From the NCBI RefSeq assembly GCF_002776695.1, contig NZ_LFJC01000003.1, forward strand, positions 1,194,723-1,258,722: a DNA stretch of 64,000 nt. Direction: 5' to 3'. The notes beneath the pieces are model-generated. The model was given only the letters and a program-made list of their open reading frames with translations. It made no database searches and was not told where the DNA came from. A program made the translations under genes and the position numbers. The DNA comes from Bradyrhizobium nitroreducens (GTDB lineage: Bacteria > Pseudomonadota > Alphaproteobacteria > Rhizobiales > Xanthobacteraceae). Positions 24,924 to 32,988 of the stretch are shown in pieces; the stretch's first letter is position 1, and every line of letters begins with the position of its first letter.

Positions 24924-25649
24924 TTAGGTCAAGAGGCGACGACGAATGGCTTCCGCGACGCATTGCGCAATCGATGTTGCATCCAGCTTGCGCTTTGCAT
25001 TCTCCAGGTGAAAGGCGACGGTTCGGGGCGAGATTCCCAACAGCAGCGCGCTTTCCGAGACCGTCTTGCCTCGAGCAGCCCAGGCGAGGCATTGCCGTTC
25101 GCGCTGTCCGAGGACCGGGCTGACCGGCGGCACATCTGCTGTCAACTGCCGCGCCGCCAAATGCGTGTGGAAGTGCAATCCGATCAGACGCAATATGTGC
25201 CCGGAGGTTGCAATCAGGCGATCGGGATGCAAACGATCCTCATCGCTGGCCAGCGTAAATGCCGCCATCCGACCAAAACCGCCACGGATCGGTATCGTCA
25301 CGCCGCTGCGAATGCCAAAGGAGACTGCCTCTTCGAAGAAAGTGCGCTGATCTTTCGTGCCGGCCCGCACCATCGCGCCGCCCGTCCAGCCAAACAGGTC
25401 ATGGTCGAGCCGGGCCCTACGAATTACCGGGTCGAGCTGCTGGTAGCGCAGATCGAAATACCGGCTTGACCACGACCTCGGGTACGAGGAGATCAGCCGC
25501 GGTGTCCCGTCGGCGATCCTCAAATAGGCAAACCAGCGGAAGCCGAGGCGCAATGTCGTGCGCGCCGCTGTACGCTCAAACTCAACGTCGTTATGCGCCA
25601 GCTCGATCGAATCCACGAAGTCCTGAAACGCGCGATCCAGCCGCTTCAT
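24924..25649 (-). CDS. LuxR-family quorum-sensing transcriptional regulator
   Basis: The 241-residue protein has an N-terminal autoinducer-binding domain with the conserved Trp60, Tyr64, Asp73, Pro74 and Trp88 (SWSSRYFDLRYQQLDPV and LFGWTGG). The C-terminal GerE/LuxR helix-turn-helix (LGQRERQCLAWAARGKTVSESALLLGISPRTVAFHLENA) spans about residues 179-218. It most likely binds the AHL made by the adjacent LuxI and activates the lux box. No QseM-like antiactivator gene (DUF2274) was recognised in the window. Confidence 0.92.
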   Translation of the reverse strand: MKRLDRAFQDFVDSIELAHNDVEFERTAARTTLRLGFRWFAYLRIADGTPRLISSYPRSWSSRYFDLRYQQLDPVIRRARLDHDLFGWTGGAMVRAGTKDQRTFFEEAVSFGIRSGVTIPIRGGFGRMAAFTLASDEDRLHPDRLIATSGHILRLIGLHFHTHLAARQLTADVPPVSPVLGQRERQCLAWAARGKTVSESALLLGISPRTVAFHLENAKRKLDATSIAQCVAEAIRRRLLT

Positions 25650-25874
25650 CGTGACGAATCCCCTGCGCTGGCCGCATCGCCTTCATCGGTTCGATTGCGG
25701 CCAACCTGGCGAAACTTCGTGGTGAAATGGTGCCGGTTCATTTGCTCCAGAATACGACTTGGCTCCTAGCCATCAGATGCTTGACCAATTGGAGAATTCG
25801 GAGATCGAAAGCTACGATTTCGGTTTTGATGCCGGCGTCCGATATCGTTCGCCCATGAACTCGACCCACGTGAC

Positions 25875-25899
25875 GAGGGCGTCAAGGAGCGACGCCCTC
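25875..25899 (-). terminator. Hairpin after the outer-membrane protein gene
   Basis: Perfect 9-bp arms GAGGGCGTC (25875-25883) and GACGCCCTC (25891-25899) lie 16 nt beyond the stop of the outer-membrane protein gene. There is no T-run, so the terminator call is moderate. Together with the non-coding 25650-25914 interval it marks the border between conjugation and cargo genes. Confidence 0.5.
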
Positions 25900-25914
25900 T
25901 GTTGAAGCAATTGG

Positions 25915-26907
25915 CTATTTGTGAAAGCGGGAATTCGCTGGAGAACTGGAGGTGTCGGGCCCCCAGATGCGGTAGTTCAACTGAGCGAACACGGAGAATC
26001 CCCTGGTGATCGTGGCCGTGTCGATGCCCGGAGGACCAGCCGTACCACCGGAGGCGGTCGACGATAGCTCTTGTGTGCCCCAGACCGTGATGCTCGCCGG
26101 ACCGAAGTCGTACCCGATCGTGCCGCCGGCGGCCCAGATGTCGTAGCGGTTGACGTTGATAGCACCGCCATAGAACGCGCTCGACCGGTCATTCGTGATC
26201 TGTCCGGCATAATATGCAACCGGCCCAAACGTCCACTTCCCTATGGTCTTCGTTGCCGTGAATTCCGCATGGAGCACGTCCCCGCTGCGATAGTTCGTCC
26301 GAGAGTTCGCCGTGTTAATCTCGTCGAACACGTTGACCGTAAGATTCCATCCGTCTTTCAGGTAAGAGACAACCAGGTTCGGTTGGAACGTCCACCACGG
26401 CTCTCCGATATTCGCGAGGCCGCTCGGTCCCTGCAGAGTGCCCGTGGGCACATACATGCCGAGGCCGGCCTTTACAAAGAACCCGCTGTCGCCGAGTCTC
26501 CAGCTCAGTTCGTTCGCCAGGAACATGTTGTGCATGCCTGAGGGATTGGCATTCAATGGAGAACCGATGCTAGCGGAAATGAACGGCAGCACCGCCACGA
26601 CGTCGTAAGATGCGCCGAGAAAATTCCAACCCGGCACCCAGAGTAAACCCTGCGCGAAGACGTCGGCTTTAAGGCCGGTGGCCGCTCCGCCGGGATTCGC
26701 CGGTGCCCCAGGACCAACTATTTTCGACTGATAGCTGAACACTTGCTCGAAGCCGTAGAGCCCGGGCGGCGGCGCCGCGGCGGCAGCGCCGATAACGAGC
26801 CCGGGCTTTTGAGCCCAGCCGGGTGAGCCGAACTCATACGCGTTCGCCGCCGTCGCAGCCGACAATGTCAGCACTCCGGCCACAAAGGCCAAGTTGAGCA
26901 ACTTCAT
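25915..26907 (-). CDS. Outer-membrane beta-barrel of the SphA / phenol MetA-degradation family
   Basis: The start at 26905-26907 is chosen because GGGAGGG lies 6 nt upstream and the first 23 residues (MKLLNLAFVAGVLTLSAATAANA) form a clean signal peptide. The 330-residue protein has alternating aromatic beta strands and the features of the 'MetA-pathway of phenol degradation' transporter family (FLANELSWRLGDSGFFVKAGLGMYVPTGT; C-terminal FSVFAQLNYRIWG). Such proteins are thought to pass aromatic compounds across the outer membrane, which fits the cargo genes. It is a single-gene unit with its own hairpin. Confidence 0.8.
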   Translation of the reverse strand: MKLLNLAFVAGVLTLSAATAANAYEFGSPGWAQKPGLVIGAAAAAPPPGLYGFEQVFSYQSKIVGPGAPANPGGAATGLKADVFAQGLLWVPGWNFLGASYDVVAVLPFISASIGSPLNANPSGMHNMFLANELSWRLGDSGFFVKAGLGMYVPTGTLQGPSGLANIGEPWWTFQPNLVVSYLKDGWNLTVNVFDEINTANSRTNYRSGDVLHAEFTATKTIGKWTFGPVAYYAGQITNDRSSAFYGGAINVNRYDIWAAGGTIGYDFGPASITVWGTQELSSTASGGTAGPPGIDTATITRGFSVFAQLNYRIWGPDTSSSPANSRFHK

Positions 26908-27168
26908 TATTCCCTCCCACGTTTTCAAAGCGTCCGTTTTGAGCCGGACTGTTCGTCAGTTCGGCGTGTGGACTGCGGGAGCAAGAGCAGTACAAAAAGG
27001 GCATTTCAGCAATAGATCGCGCCGCATATTACTTATTTATTTCAAGTAGTTACAGTAATATCACAAGTTTGTATTTCAGATACAAGTAATGGTTCCTCAG
27101 ACTTCTTTTTACTCACAGCAGCGGCCGCGCATATCGGCTGAGCCCGTACGACTGACATCAAGTCGATC
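26908..27168. other. AT-rich promoter region with inverted repeat
   Basis: This 261-bp stretch is far more AT-rich than its neighbours, especially 27020-27090. It contains an inverted repeat with arms TTGTAT (27069-27074) and ATACAA (27080-27085). It probably holds the promoter of the outer-membrane protein gene. No gene is visible. Confidence 0.45.
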
Positions 27169-27420
27169 TCAGGGATCGATCATCGGCTGTGCACAAAGCC
27201 TCACTCCTGGCCCGGGATTTTCTAGAAACTCGATTCCGGCTGCTTCGAAGGCACGGCGAATCTTTGTGAGGGTCTCGATATGGGCACAGAGCGGCCTGTC
27301 CTTGAATCCTTCGAGCCGGCGGATGGTCGAGATGGCCACTCCTGATCGGTTCGCGAGATCATACTGCTCCCAGCCAAGGAGCGCGCGCGCCGCTTTGATC
27401 TGACGCGCGATCAACAACAT
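27169..27420 (-). CDS. Small XRE-family transcriptional regulator
   Basis: The start at 27418-27420 (MLLIARQIKAARALLGW) gives 83 residues; one in-frame ATG lies two codons upstream. A single XRE helix-turn-helix (QYDLANRSGVAISTIRRLEG) is followed by LTKIRRAFEAAGIEFLENPGPGVRL. This arrangement is seen in many small alphaproteobacterial XRE proteins that read an adjacent operator. In Mesorhizobium ICEs a small XRE protein (QseC) controls the antiactivator qseM, but no qseM is seen here, so no such role is claimed. Confidence 0.82.
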   Translation of the reverse strand: MLLIARQIKAARALLGWEQYDLANRSGVAISTIRRLEGFKDRPLCAHIETLTKIRRAFEAAGIEFLENPGPGVRLCAQPMIDP

Positions 27421-27529
27421 CGGCAAGAGTCTCCCTCAAACGAGCGCTCGGCGACTTCATCATCTCCGGCCCCAGACCTTCAGTGCGGTAGCGCCATTCC
27501 CGCCTTATGTCCCGATGGCAGGTGCAGCG

Positions 27530-27845
27530 TTCCCCGAAGCTTATGAAGACTTTCAAGTTCGCCCGATTGGCAATGGAGCCCGGACTAGCCACTTTGCCAA
27601 TAGGAGTGCGAGCAGCGGCTTGCGGACCGGTAGCTCCTGTTCTTCCCCCCCTAGGGTGCATGCGATCTTATCGACATGGAACATCGCGCTCGGCACGTGG
27701 GCGGCGGAGCCATAGGTGCGGATTTGTGCGGCGATCCGTGCCTTCAACTCATCCGCGAGCACGAGCACGAGCTCCAGCACAACGAGGAGCGCCGTAGGCC
27801 GATGTATTCGATATCGACAACGAGGCTCTCGCGGGTTCGGTGCCA
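27530..27845 (-). pseudogene. Remnant of an acetoacetyl-CoA synthetase C-terminus
   Basis: Three pieces in different minus-strand frames line up with the end of acetoacetate-CoA ligases. ESLVVDIEYIG is near 27800-27845. LVLADELKARIAAQIRT...HVPSAMFHVDKI...LGGEEQELPVRK is in the middle. SIANRANLKVFISFGE is near 27540-27580. In intact enzymes these correspond to SLVVDLEYLG, ...HVP..I..V..IPRTLSGK..EVPVKK and SLANP.SLD.F. The catalytic lysine region reads LGGEEQE instead of LSGKxxE. Frameshifts and the lack of the N-terminal 500 residues make it inactive. Confidence 0.7.
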
Positions 27846-28019
27846 TGCGCTATCTCCCCCCTCGACGCCGCCATTTCGTTTGGCATTGTTCGATGAAGGT
27901 GGGCAAAGCCGGCAGGCTTGGCCTGCACAAACGGGACTGATTTGCGGGAAACTGACACAAACCGTCGGCCTCCAACTGACCTTCACGTCGGTGACGACGA
28001 CCTCCCCCAAAACGCACGG
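27846..28019. other. Non-coding segment carrying a repeated operator-like motif
   Basis: No gene is visible. It contains motif copy A (27922-27960), one of three similar about 39-bp sequences in the window. The interval from 27421 to 28019 otherwise holds only the synthetase remnant. Confidence 0.5.
27922..27960. promoter_or_regulatory. AraC-type operator motif, copy A
   Basis: The 39-bp block starts CCTGCACAAAC and ends AAACTGACACAA. It matches copy B (32491-32529) at 29 of 39 positions without gaps. Inside it, two direct half-repeats (TGCACAAACGGGAC and TGCGGGAAACTGAC) are about 20 bp apart, as in AraC/XylS-family sites. It sits upstream of the synthetase remnant and is perhaps vestigial. 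Confidence 0.55.
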
Positions 28020-29090
28020 TCAATGCAGTTCCACGTGCTCTGAAATCCAATTCGCAAGAAAAGCCGCGATCGCGTCGCTATTCTTCTCCTGCATCATCAG
28101 ATGACCATTGCCGCGCAGCCCGTGATCCTCGAGCCTCAGGTGCACGGCTCTCGCGCCGGCCTGATTCAGAAAATCCACTGTGGCATGGTCGTGCATGGAC
28201 CAAGCCGACGTTTCGGAGGTTACAATAGCGAGGGGAATCGATGCCAAGTTCGGCAGCTTTCTCGCTGGTTCTCGCTGCACATAGCAGTCGGCGAGCCCGA
28301 GCTTCGGAGCCTTGCGCACTTCACGGCCAATCTCAGTTGGACTTGTGATTGGCGGCTCAAAGGTTAGCGGGATCGCAGTAAGCCCATAGGAAAGATCACC
28401 TAGTCCCATCGGCAGCGTCGTAAACGGAGGGCCCAGCGGTTCGACGGCAACTATCCCCTTCACGAGGTTTGGACGAGCATCCGCCACGACCCAGCCAAAG
28501 GGAGCTCCCATGGAGTGGGTCAATAGAATGGCCGGGCCGATGCGGTCCAGCAGCTCAGCTCCGGCTAGCTGCATCAGCAACTGCGTCTGCGCCAGGCTGC
28601 CGAGAAACGGTCCCTGACTCGCAACAAACTGATCAAATGCCGGATCCCCGATCACACCTGTTCCCGGCCATTGATCATGCTTCTGAGCACTCGGCCAGGC
28701 ATTCGGCTGCCGGCCAGGCGCCGTAAATAGCGCCATGGCAAATTCATAGCTGAAGGGGGGTGTCATCGGACCCAACGCCTCTGGATGCAGGGGCGAGCGC
28801 CCGTGGCCCGGCCGATCGACCACGTACACAGCGTAGCCCTGTCTCAGAAAATAGGTCGCCCATCCAGGACGCCCGTCTGCGGTGCCGAGGAAGTCCAACC
28901 CTTGCCCGCCACCTCCATGCACCATCACGATTGGATATGGATGCAGCACGGGTTCCGGAATCTGGTATTGGACAAACATCTGTCCTGAGGCGACCGTGCC
29001 ACTCGCAGTCTGTCGGCGATGAATGCCGGTCCAGAAGAAGCCCTGATCCGCCAGGACCAACGGTGCCGATTTCGACCTAACTTGACTCAC
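28020..29090 (-). CDS. Alpha/beta-hydrolase, probable esterase
   Basis: The 356-residue protein has the alpha/beta-hydrolase fold. The oxyanion region is VMVHGGGGQG near residues 55-64, the nucleophile elbow LTHSMGAPFGW is near residues 195-205, and the catalytic His is probably in EDHGLRGNGHLM. It resembles tannase-like or secreted esterases of unknown specificity. It is the last gene of the FMN reductase-MFS-monooxygenase run, 18 nt after the monooxygenase stop, so it probably hydrolyses an ester or ring-cleavage product of the same substrate. Confidence 0.8.
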   Translation of the reverse strand: MSQVRSKSAPLVLADQGFFWTGIHRRQTASGTVASGQMFVQYQIPEPVLHPYPIVMVHGGGGQGLDFLGTADGRPGWATYFLRQGYAVYVVDRPGHGRSPLHPEALGPMTPPFSYEFAMALFTAPGRQPNAWPSAQKHDQWPGTGVIGDPAFDQFVASQGPFLGSLAQTQLLMQLAGAELLDRIGPAILLTHSMGAPFGWVVADARPNLVKGIVAVEPLGPPFTTLPMGLGDLSYGLTAIPLTFEPPITSPTEIGREVRKAPKLGLADCYVQREPARKLPNLASIPLAIVTSETSAWSMHDHATVDFLNQAGARAVHLRLEDHGLRGNGHLMMQEKNSDAIAAFLANWISEHVELH

Positions 29091-29107
29091 GCATCATCTC
29101 CCAATTC

Positions 29108-30358
29108 TCAAAGGTCAAACATGCCCGCCGGCAATCCAAGATTGCTCCGCCCGATATATTTCGCGAAGGTCAGATATTGAGATGATGCGTGCCCACGATA
29201 CATCTGAGCATCACCCAAGTACCGCGCCATCCTCGACCCCTTGCGGGCTGCGGTCGAGCCAGCCGTTTGAAACAGAAGCTCAACGGCATCACACGCGAGC
29301 CGAGCACCAGTCTGCAGCATTCCCCAGAGACGGAAGTTCTCCTCGGGCGTCGATTGCACCCCAGTCTTGGCCCAGCGTTGGCAATAGCCCATGTGTTTGC
29401 GCAGGGCTTCCATCAGAACGCCTTCGGCAGCGTCAGTCAGCGCGATCGCGCGTCCGTAGGACACTTGAAAATCAGTTTCAAACGCACGCTTGACGATCGG
29501 TGGGACCATCGTGTTTTGCGACAGCAGGATATCACGATACTCATCCAGTGCTGCACGCGCAGCTCCGATAACAGGGGTCGTCAAGGCTGCATGATATGGT
29601 CCCATGAGGATCCCAAGATACATCGGATTATCATGGAGCCTTGTGCCTGATGTGCCGTCGCGCAGGTCCTGCTTCACTCCCAGCGCATCGAAGAAAGCGG
29701 TCATGTGTTCAGGAACGAACACGTTGTCCAATTTGACCCCGTTCGATCCCGAACCGCGCATTCCCAACGTTCGGTCTCCGCCCCAATCATCCAGAATGGT
29801 GTACTGCCCGCGCGGCACTACAAAGTGCAGCATTCTCGGCGGGAACGACGTCTGAAGCAGTGTCGTACCCAAGAAGTGGGTGCTATGTGGGATTCCCGAC
29901 GAATAAGCCCACACGCCATTGATGATGTATCCACCTTCGACCGGCACACAGGTTCCGCCGGGTACAGCCCGATGAGGGGCCGCGAAATGTCCCGAGGGGC
30001 CGAAAATCTCGATTTGAGCTGCCTCTGACCAATGCGACGCAATGACTGGCGCATGCGAAGCCGCCAACGTAAGGCACCATCCTGCAGCAGGGTGACCGCG
30101 GGAAATTTCAACCATCACCCTGAAGAACGTTTCATAATCGAACTCATAGCCGCCAAACATTTTTGGCTGCAGGATGCGGTAAAATCCCGCCTCTACAAAT
30201 TTTTGCTGGATCTCGTCGGAAAAATAGCCGCGCTCGTCCGTCTTGTCTTGGGACTCGCGCAGGATGTCCCGCATGGCGATGGCGCGATTGATCAGGTCCT
30301 GAGGCGTCAGCTCAGGTTCTGGAATAGGTAGAGCTTGCCGCACAGCCTGTACTTTCAT
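29108..30358 (-). CDS. Acyl-CoA dehydrogenase-fold flavin monooxygenase (HsaA/HpaB-like oxygenase)
   Basis: The start at 30356-30358 has AGGAGA about 8 nt upstream and yields 416 residues; the open frame runs 21 codons further. The protein shows the acyl-CoA dehydrogenase N- and C-terminal domains of group D flavin monooxygenases (FVEAGFYRILQPKMFGGYE, SRGHPAAGWCLTLAASH, GVWAYSSGIPHSTHF). Such enzymes use reduced flavin supplied by a partner reductase to hydroxylate phenols to catechols. The FMN reductase encoded upstream in the same operon is the likely partner. The substrate is unknown. Confidence 0.82.
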   Translation of the reverse strand: MKVQAVRQALPIPEPELTPQDLINRAIAMRDILRESQDKTDERGYFSDEIQQKFVEAGFYRILQPKMFGGYEFDYETFFRVMVEISRGHPAAGWCLTLAASHAPVIASHWSEAAQIEIFGPSGHFAAPHRAVPGGTCVPVEGGYIINGVWAYSSGIPHSTHFLGTTLLQTSFPPRMLHFVVPRGQYTILDDWGGDRTLGMRGSGSNGVKLDNVFVPEHMTAFFDALGVKQDLRDGTSGTRLHDNPMYLGILMGPYHAALTTPVIGAARAALDEYRDILLSQNTMVPPIVKRAFETDFQVSYGRAIALTDAAEGVLMEALRKHMGYCQRWAKTGVQSTPEENFRLWGMLQTGARLACDAVELLFQTAGSTAARKGSRMARYLGDAQMYRGHASSQYLTFAKYIGRSNLGLPAGMFDL

Positions 30359-30401
30359 CGAAATCTCCTGAACTTTCTCTCCTGGGAACGTACCGCTGAG
30401 C

Positions 30402-31637
30402 TCAGGCAGCCGATCCCGCAATCACACGTTTGGTGCGATCAAGTACCCGCGGCGCCGTCTCTTGCAGCATCAGACAAACGAGACCTGCAGCGGTACACAA
30501 CGCCGCCGCGATCCACATCGGGCTCGAAGGTCCCAGCGCGTCGGCAGCGATTCCAGCGAGAGCCGGCCCGGCGACGCCTCCCACAAGTTCGCCGATCCCC
30601 ATGATGAAGCCGAGCGCACTTGCGGCATAGGCCGGCGGAATCGTCTCCGACGGAACAGTCGCCATGAACAACGAGAACGTCCCGGCTGCGAAATAGCCGA
30701 TACCGAGGGTTACGACCATCAGGGGAAGCGGCCCTTCGAACGTGACGGTCGCAGCAGGTGCGATCGCGCCAACAAAGGCAAACAGTGAGAGCACCGGCCG
30801 GCGGCCGAAGCGATCAGACAGCGCGGGGACGACAATCGATGACGCCGCCGTTGCAATTCCAATCGCGGCCAGCGCGATACTCATGGCAGCCGGCGAGAGA
30901 CCACGAGTCTGCACCAGGTAAAGTGGAAGGAACGTGACCTGGACCAGCAGCCACGGCACCATAAGGCAGCTCACGATCGCGCAAACCCAAATATTCCGGT
31001 GCTTCAGCATCGTGGTGAGCCGGATCCGATCGCGCGAGAATCTCTGCGTCACCGACGATGGCTCACGGATGAACATCCCAATCAGCGCAGCCACGACAAG
31101 CCCGGGCACAGCAGCGACATAAAAGGCATTGCGCCAACCATAGCTTTCCCCGATGGCGACCAGCGCAAGAGGCGCCGCGAAACTGCTGAGCAATGAACTT
31201 AGAAAGTTTTGCACAACACCCTGATTGAAACCGCGGCGGTGTTCCGAGGATTCTGCGGCCATGATCGATTGCGCAATTGGCAGCACCGGCCCTTCGGCCA
31301 GACCCATGACGAGACGGGCTGCGAGCAACGCCAGGAACGAATTCGCAAGGCCGGACCCCACCGAGCACACCGAGAAGATCACGATCGCGCAAACCAGCAG
31401 CGGCTTCCTGTTTTGCAGATAGTCGGAAAGGCGACCAACGGCATAGCCTGATAATGCCCAGGTTAGAGCCAAGCCAGCTGCAAGCAATCCCACTTGGCTG
31501 TTGTTCAAATTCAGCTCGGGAACGAAAAAGGGTGCGAGGAAGTTCAGCGCCAGACGATCGAAGAATACGAAACCGAATGCGGCTCCCATCAGGAGAACGA
31601 CGAGGTTCTCATAGCTAAAAATACGGGGTTTGTTCAT
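30402..31637 (-). CDS. MFS transporter, aromatic acid/metabolite type
   Basis: The 411-residue protein has twelve predicted membrane helices. The first half contains the MFS motif GYAVGRLSDYLQNRK (about residues 60-75) and GLAEGPVLPIAQSIM, and the second half repeats ALSDRFGRRPVLS. The ATG has GGGAGGGAGCC directly upstream. It lies between the monooxygenase oxygenase and reductase genes and probably imports their substrate. Confidence 0.88.
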   Translation of the reverse strand: MNKPRIFSYENLVVLLMGAAFGFVFFDRLALNFLAPFFVPELNLNNSQVGLLAAGLALTWALSGYAVGRLSDYLQNRKPLLVCAIVIFSVCSVGSGLANSFLALLAARLVMGLAEGPVLPIAQSIMAAESSEHRRGFNQGVVQNFLSSLLSSFAAPLALVAIGESYGWRNAFYVAAVPGLVVAALIGMFIREPSSVTQRFSRDRIRLTTMLKHRNIWVCAIVSCLMVPWLLVQVTFLPLYLVQTRGLSPAAMSIALAAIGIATAASSIVVPALSDRFGRRPVLSLFAFVGAIAPAATVTFEGPLPLMVVTLGIGYFAAGTFSLFMATVPSETIPPAYAASALGFIMGIGELVGGVAGPALAGIAADALGPSSPMWIAAALCTAAGLVCLMLQETAPRVLDRTKRVIAGSAA

Positions 31638-31684
31638 GGCTCCCTCCCAATCGCGTCGGCTTATTGTTCAACCGCGTTTTGCGC

Positions 31685-32299
31685 TCAGCTTGCGGCTACA
31701 GCTTTTGCCTTCTCTGGATGTATGTCGTCCCTTTCGTACAGATGGCGCATCCGTGCGAACTCAACGACCTGCTCGGCCACCAACGCGAGCTGTTTAGCGA
31801 CGAGCGGATCGCCGCACGCACCGTCGACCGAGAATGGCCGCTGGGTTGAGTTGATCACCGCGGAGAATGGCGTCGGCCAGCCGCGAAGTGCGTGGACGAT
31901 GCTGCGTGTGGTGGCTAACGTCGATCCCATGGCCTGAACTCCATCTGCGCAGACGATGGCAGCGACGGCACGACCGGTTAAGTAGCTTCGGACGTCTGCT
32001 CGAAGATCCTCCGCGTAGTCGAGCGCGTTCTTGAGGAGGCCAGACATCGAACCATGGTAACTTGGAGTGGCAATAATGATCCCGTCCGCCGCGCGTAGCG
32101 CATCGACCATGGGTTCCGCCCGCGGATCGCGTTCGACCGGATCGTACGGAGGAAGGTTGAGCAAGGGACCGGCGAATATTTTAGTTGCCGCACCAAGACG
32201 CTCGGCTTCAACCAAAGCGAGGCGAAGCGCCCTCTCCGAGGTCGACCCGGAGCGAAGCGTTCCGCCTAATCCGACGATCAGTGGCGTTGCGTCCATCAT
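31685..32299 (-). CDS. NAD(P)H-dependent FMN reductase, partner of the monooxygenase
   Basis: The 204-residue protein has the flavodoxin-like fold of SsuE/MsuE-type reductases: VGLGGTLRSGSTSERALRLAL for the phosphate loop and ATPSYHGSMSGLLKNALDY for the isoalloxazine site. It would supply reduced FMN to the oxygenase encoded at 29108-30358. It is the first gene of that operon; the start could also be the next codon, as two ATGs stand together. Confidence 0.87.
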   Translation of the reverse strand: MMDATPLIVGLGGTLRSGSTSERALRLALVEAERLGAATKIFAGPLLNLPPYDPVERDPRAEPMVDALRAADGIIIATPSYHGSMSGLLKNALDYAEDLRADVRSYLTGRAVAAIVCADGVQAMGSTLATTRSIVHALRGWPTPFSAVINSTQRPFSVDGACGDPLVAKQLALVAEQVVEFARMRHLYERDDIHPEKAKAVAAS

Positions 32300-32490
32300 C
32301 GCAGTTGCCCCTTCCCCCGCGCGTCTGCGCTTGAAGGAGCGATCAGCCGGAACGAACGGAACCGCAGTTGAGCGTAGGACCGCCCTCGCTCAGCATTGGA
32401 CAATGCCATACGCGTCTCTCCCAAGAATTCTGCATCGCTATTGCGATGCGCTTTGCGGAATTCAATCTAGGAGGGCGCGGGACGGCGCAG

Positions 32491-32529
32491 CCTGCACAAA
32501 CTGGCCCGGCTTGCAAAAAACTGACATAG
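32491..32529. promoter_or_regulatory. AraC-type operator motif, copy B
   Basis: The block begins CCTGCACAAACTGG and ends AAACTGACATAG. Direct half-repeats TGCACAAACTGG and TGCAAAAAACTGA are about 20 bp apart. It lies 192 bp upstream of the FMN reductase operon and just beyond the 3' end of an AraC remnant, the same arrangement as copy C beside an intact AraC gene. Confidence 0.6.
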
Positions 32530-32579
32530 ATTGCATGTCGCAATGCGGCATGATCGTCGGTCAGCCTGAAAGGACGATT

Positions 32580-32845
32580 TGTCAGCCCGTTGCGCCGATA
32601 TGCATCGGGCGAGGATCCAGCCAGCCAACGGACAGTGTTCGTGAAATGCGATTGATGCGCAAACCCGCACTGCCGCGCACCGGCGAGGCTGTTGCGCGAC
32701 CGGCCAGGAGACGCTTTGCACGTTGACCGGCAATCCAACAACATAGCGATAAGGAGTAACGCCGAGCGACGTGTTGAACATTCGGATGAAGTGCTCGGTG
32801 CTCATACCGCAGAGCCGCGAGATCTTCGAGTTTAATGCACCCTAC
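32580..32845 (-). pseudogene. Frameshifted AraC-family regulator remnant
   Basis: Successive frames give IKLEDLAAL, then MSTEHFIRMFNTSLGVTPYRYVVGL, then SRNSLAGARQCGFAHQSHFTNTVRWLAGSSPDAYRRNGL. Together these form the two helix-turn-helix motifs of an AraC C-terminal domain. At least two frameshifts separate them, and the sensor domain is absent. It once probably regulated the adjacent monooxygenase operon through copy B of the operator motif. Confidence 0.8.
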
Positions 32846-32988
32846 AATATTGGCTTTGCCGAATTCGCAGATGGCATCGACAGTTGCCGGCGCTGAGCCG
32901 GCGTTCTACCGACCGCGGTGCAGCTACATCTGCTCTCATGCCTTGGGACGGACAGAGATTCACGCGGATGTCGCAGAGGATCCCCAGG

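Larger units (their letters stand above)
1..25900. mobile_element. Conjugative element backbone (ICE or plasmid), left part
   Basis: This interval groups the mating-pore genes (trbG to trbB), coupling protein, relaxase, TraF protease, excisionase-like and FseA-like regulators, DUF736, ParB, ArdC and a LuxR/LuxI pair. The same set and order family is known from Tn4371-like ICEs and from the symbiosis ICE of Mesorhizobium. Neither an integrase nor an attachment site nor repA/parA is visible, so ICE and plasmid remain equally possible. The right limit is set only by where conjugation-related genes stop; the left limit lies outside the window, where trbI would be expected. Confidence 0.75.
32300..32988. 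other. Interval with AraC remnant and operator motif
   Basis: No intact gene lies in these 689 bases. It contains the motif copy B and an AraC-family pseudogene, listed separately. The remainder, 32300-32490 and 32846-32988, shows no recognisable element. Confidence 0.5.

Noticed and set aside
27169..27420. Assignment of the small XRE protein as QseC
   Set aside because: No qseM-like antiactivator gene or paired operators are adjacent, so the similarity is limited to the general XRE fold.
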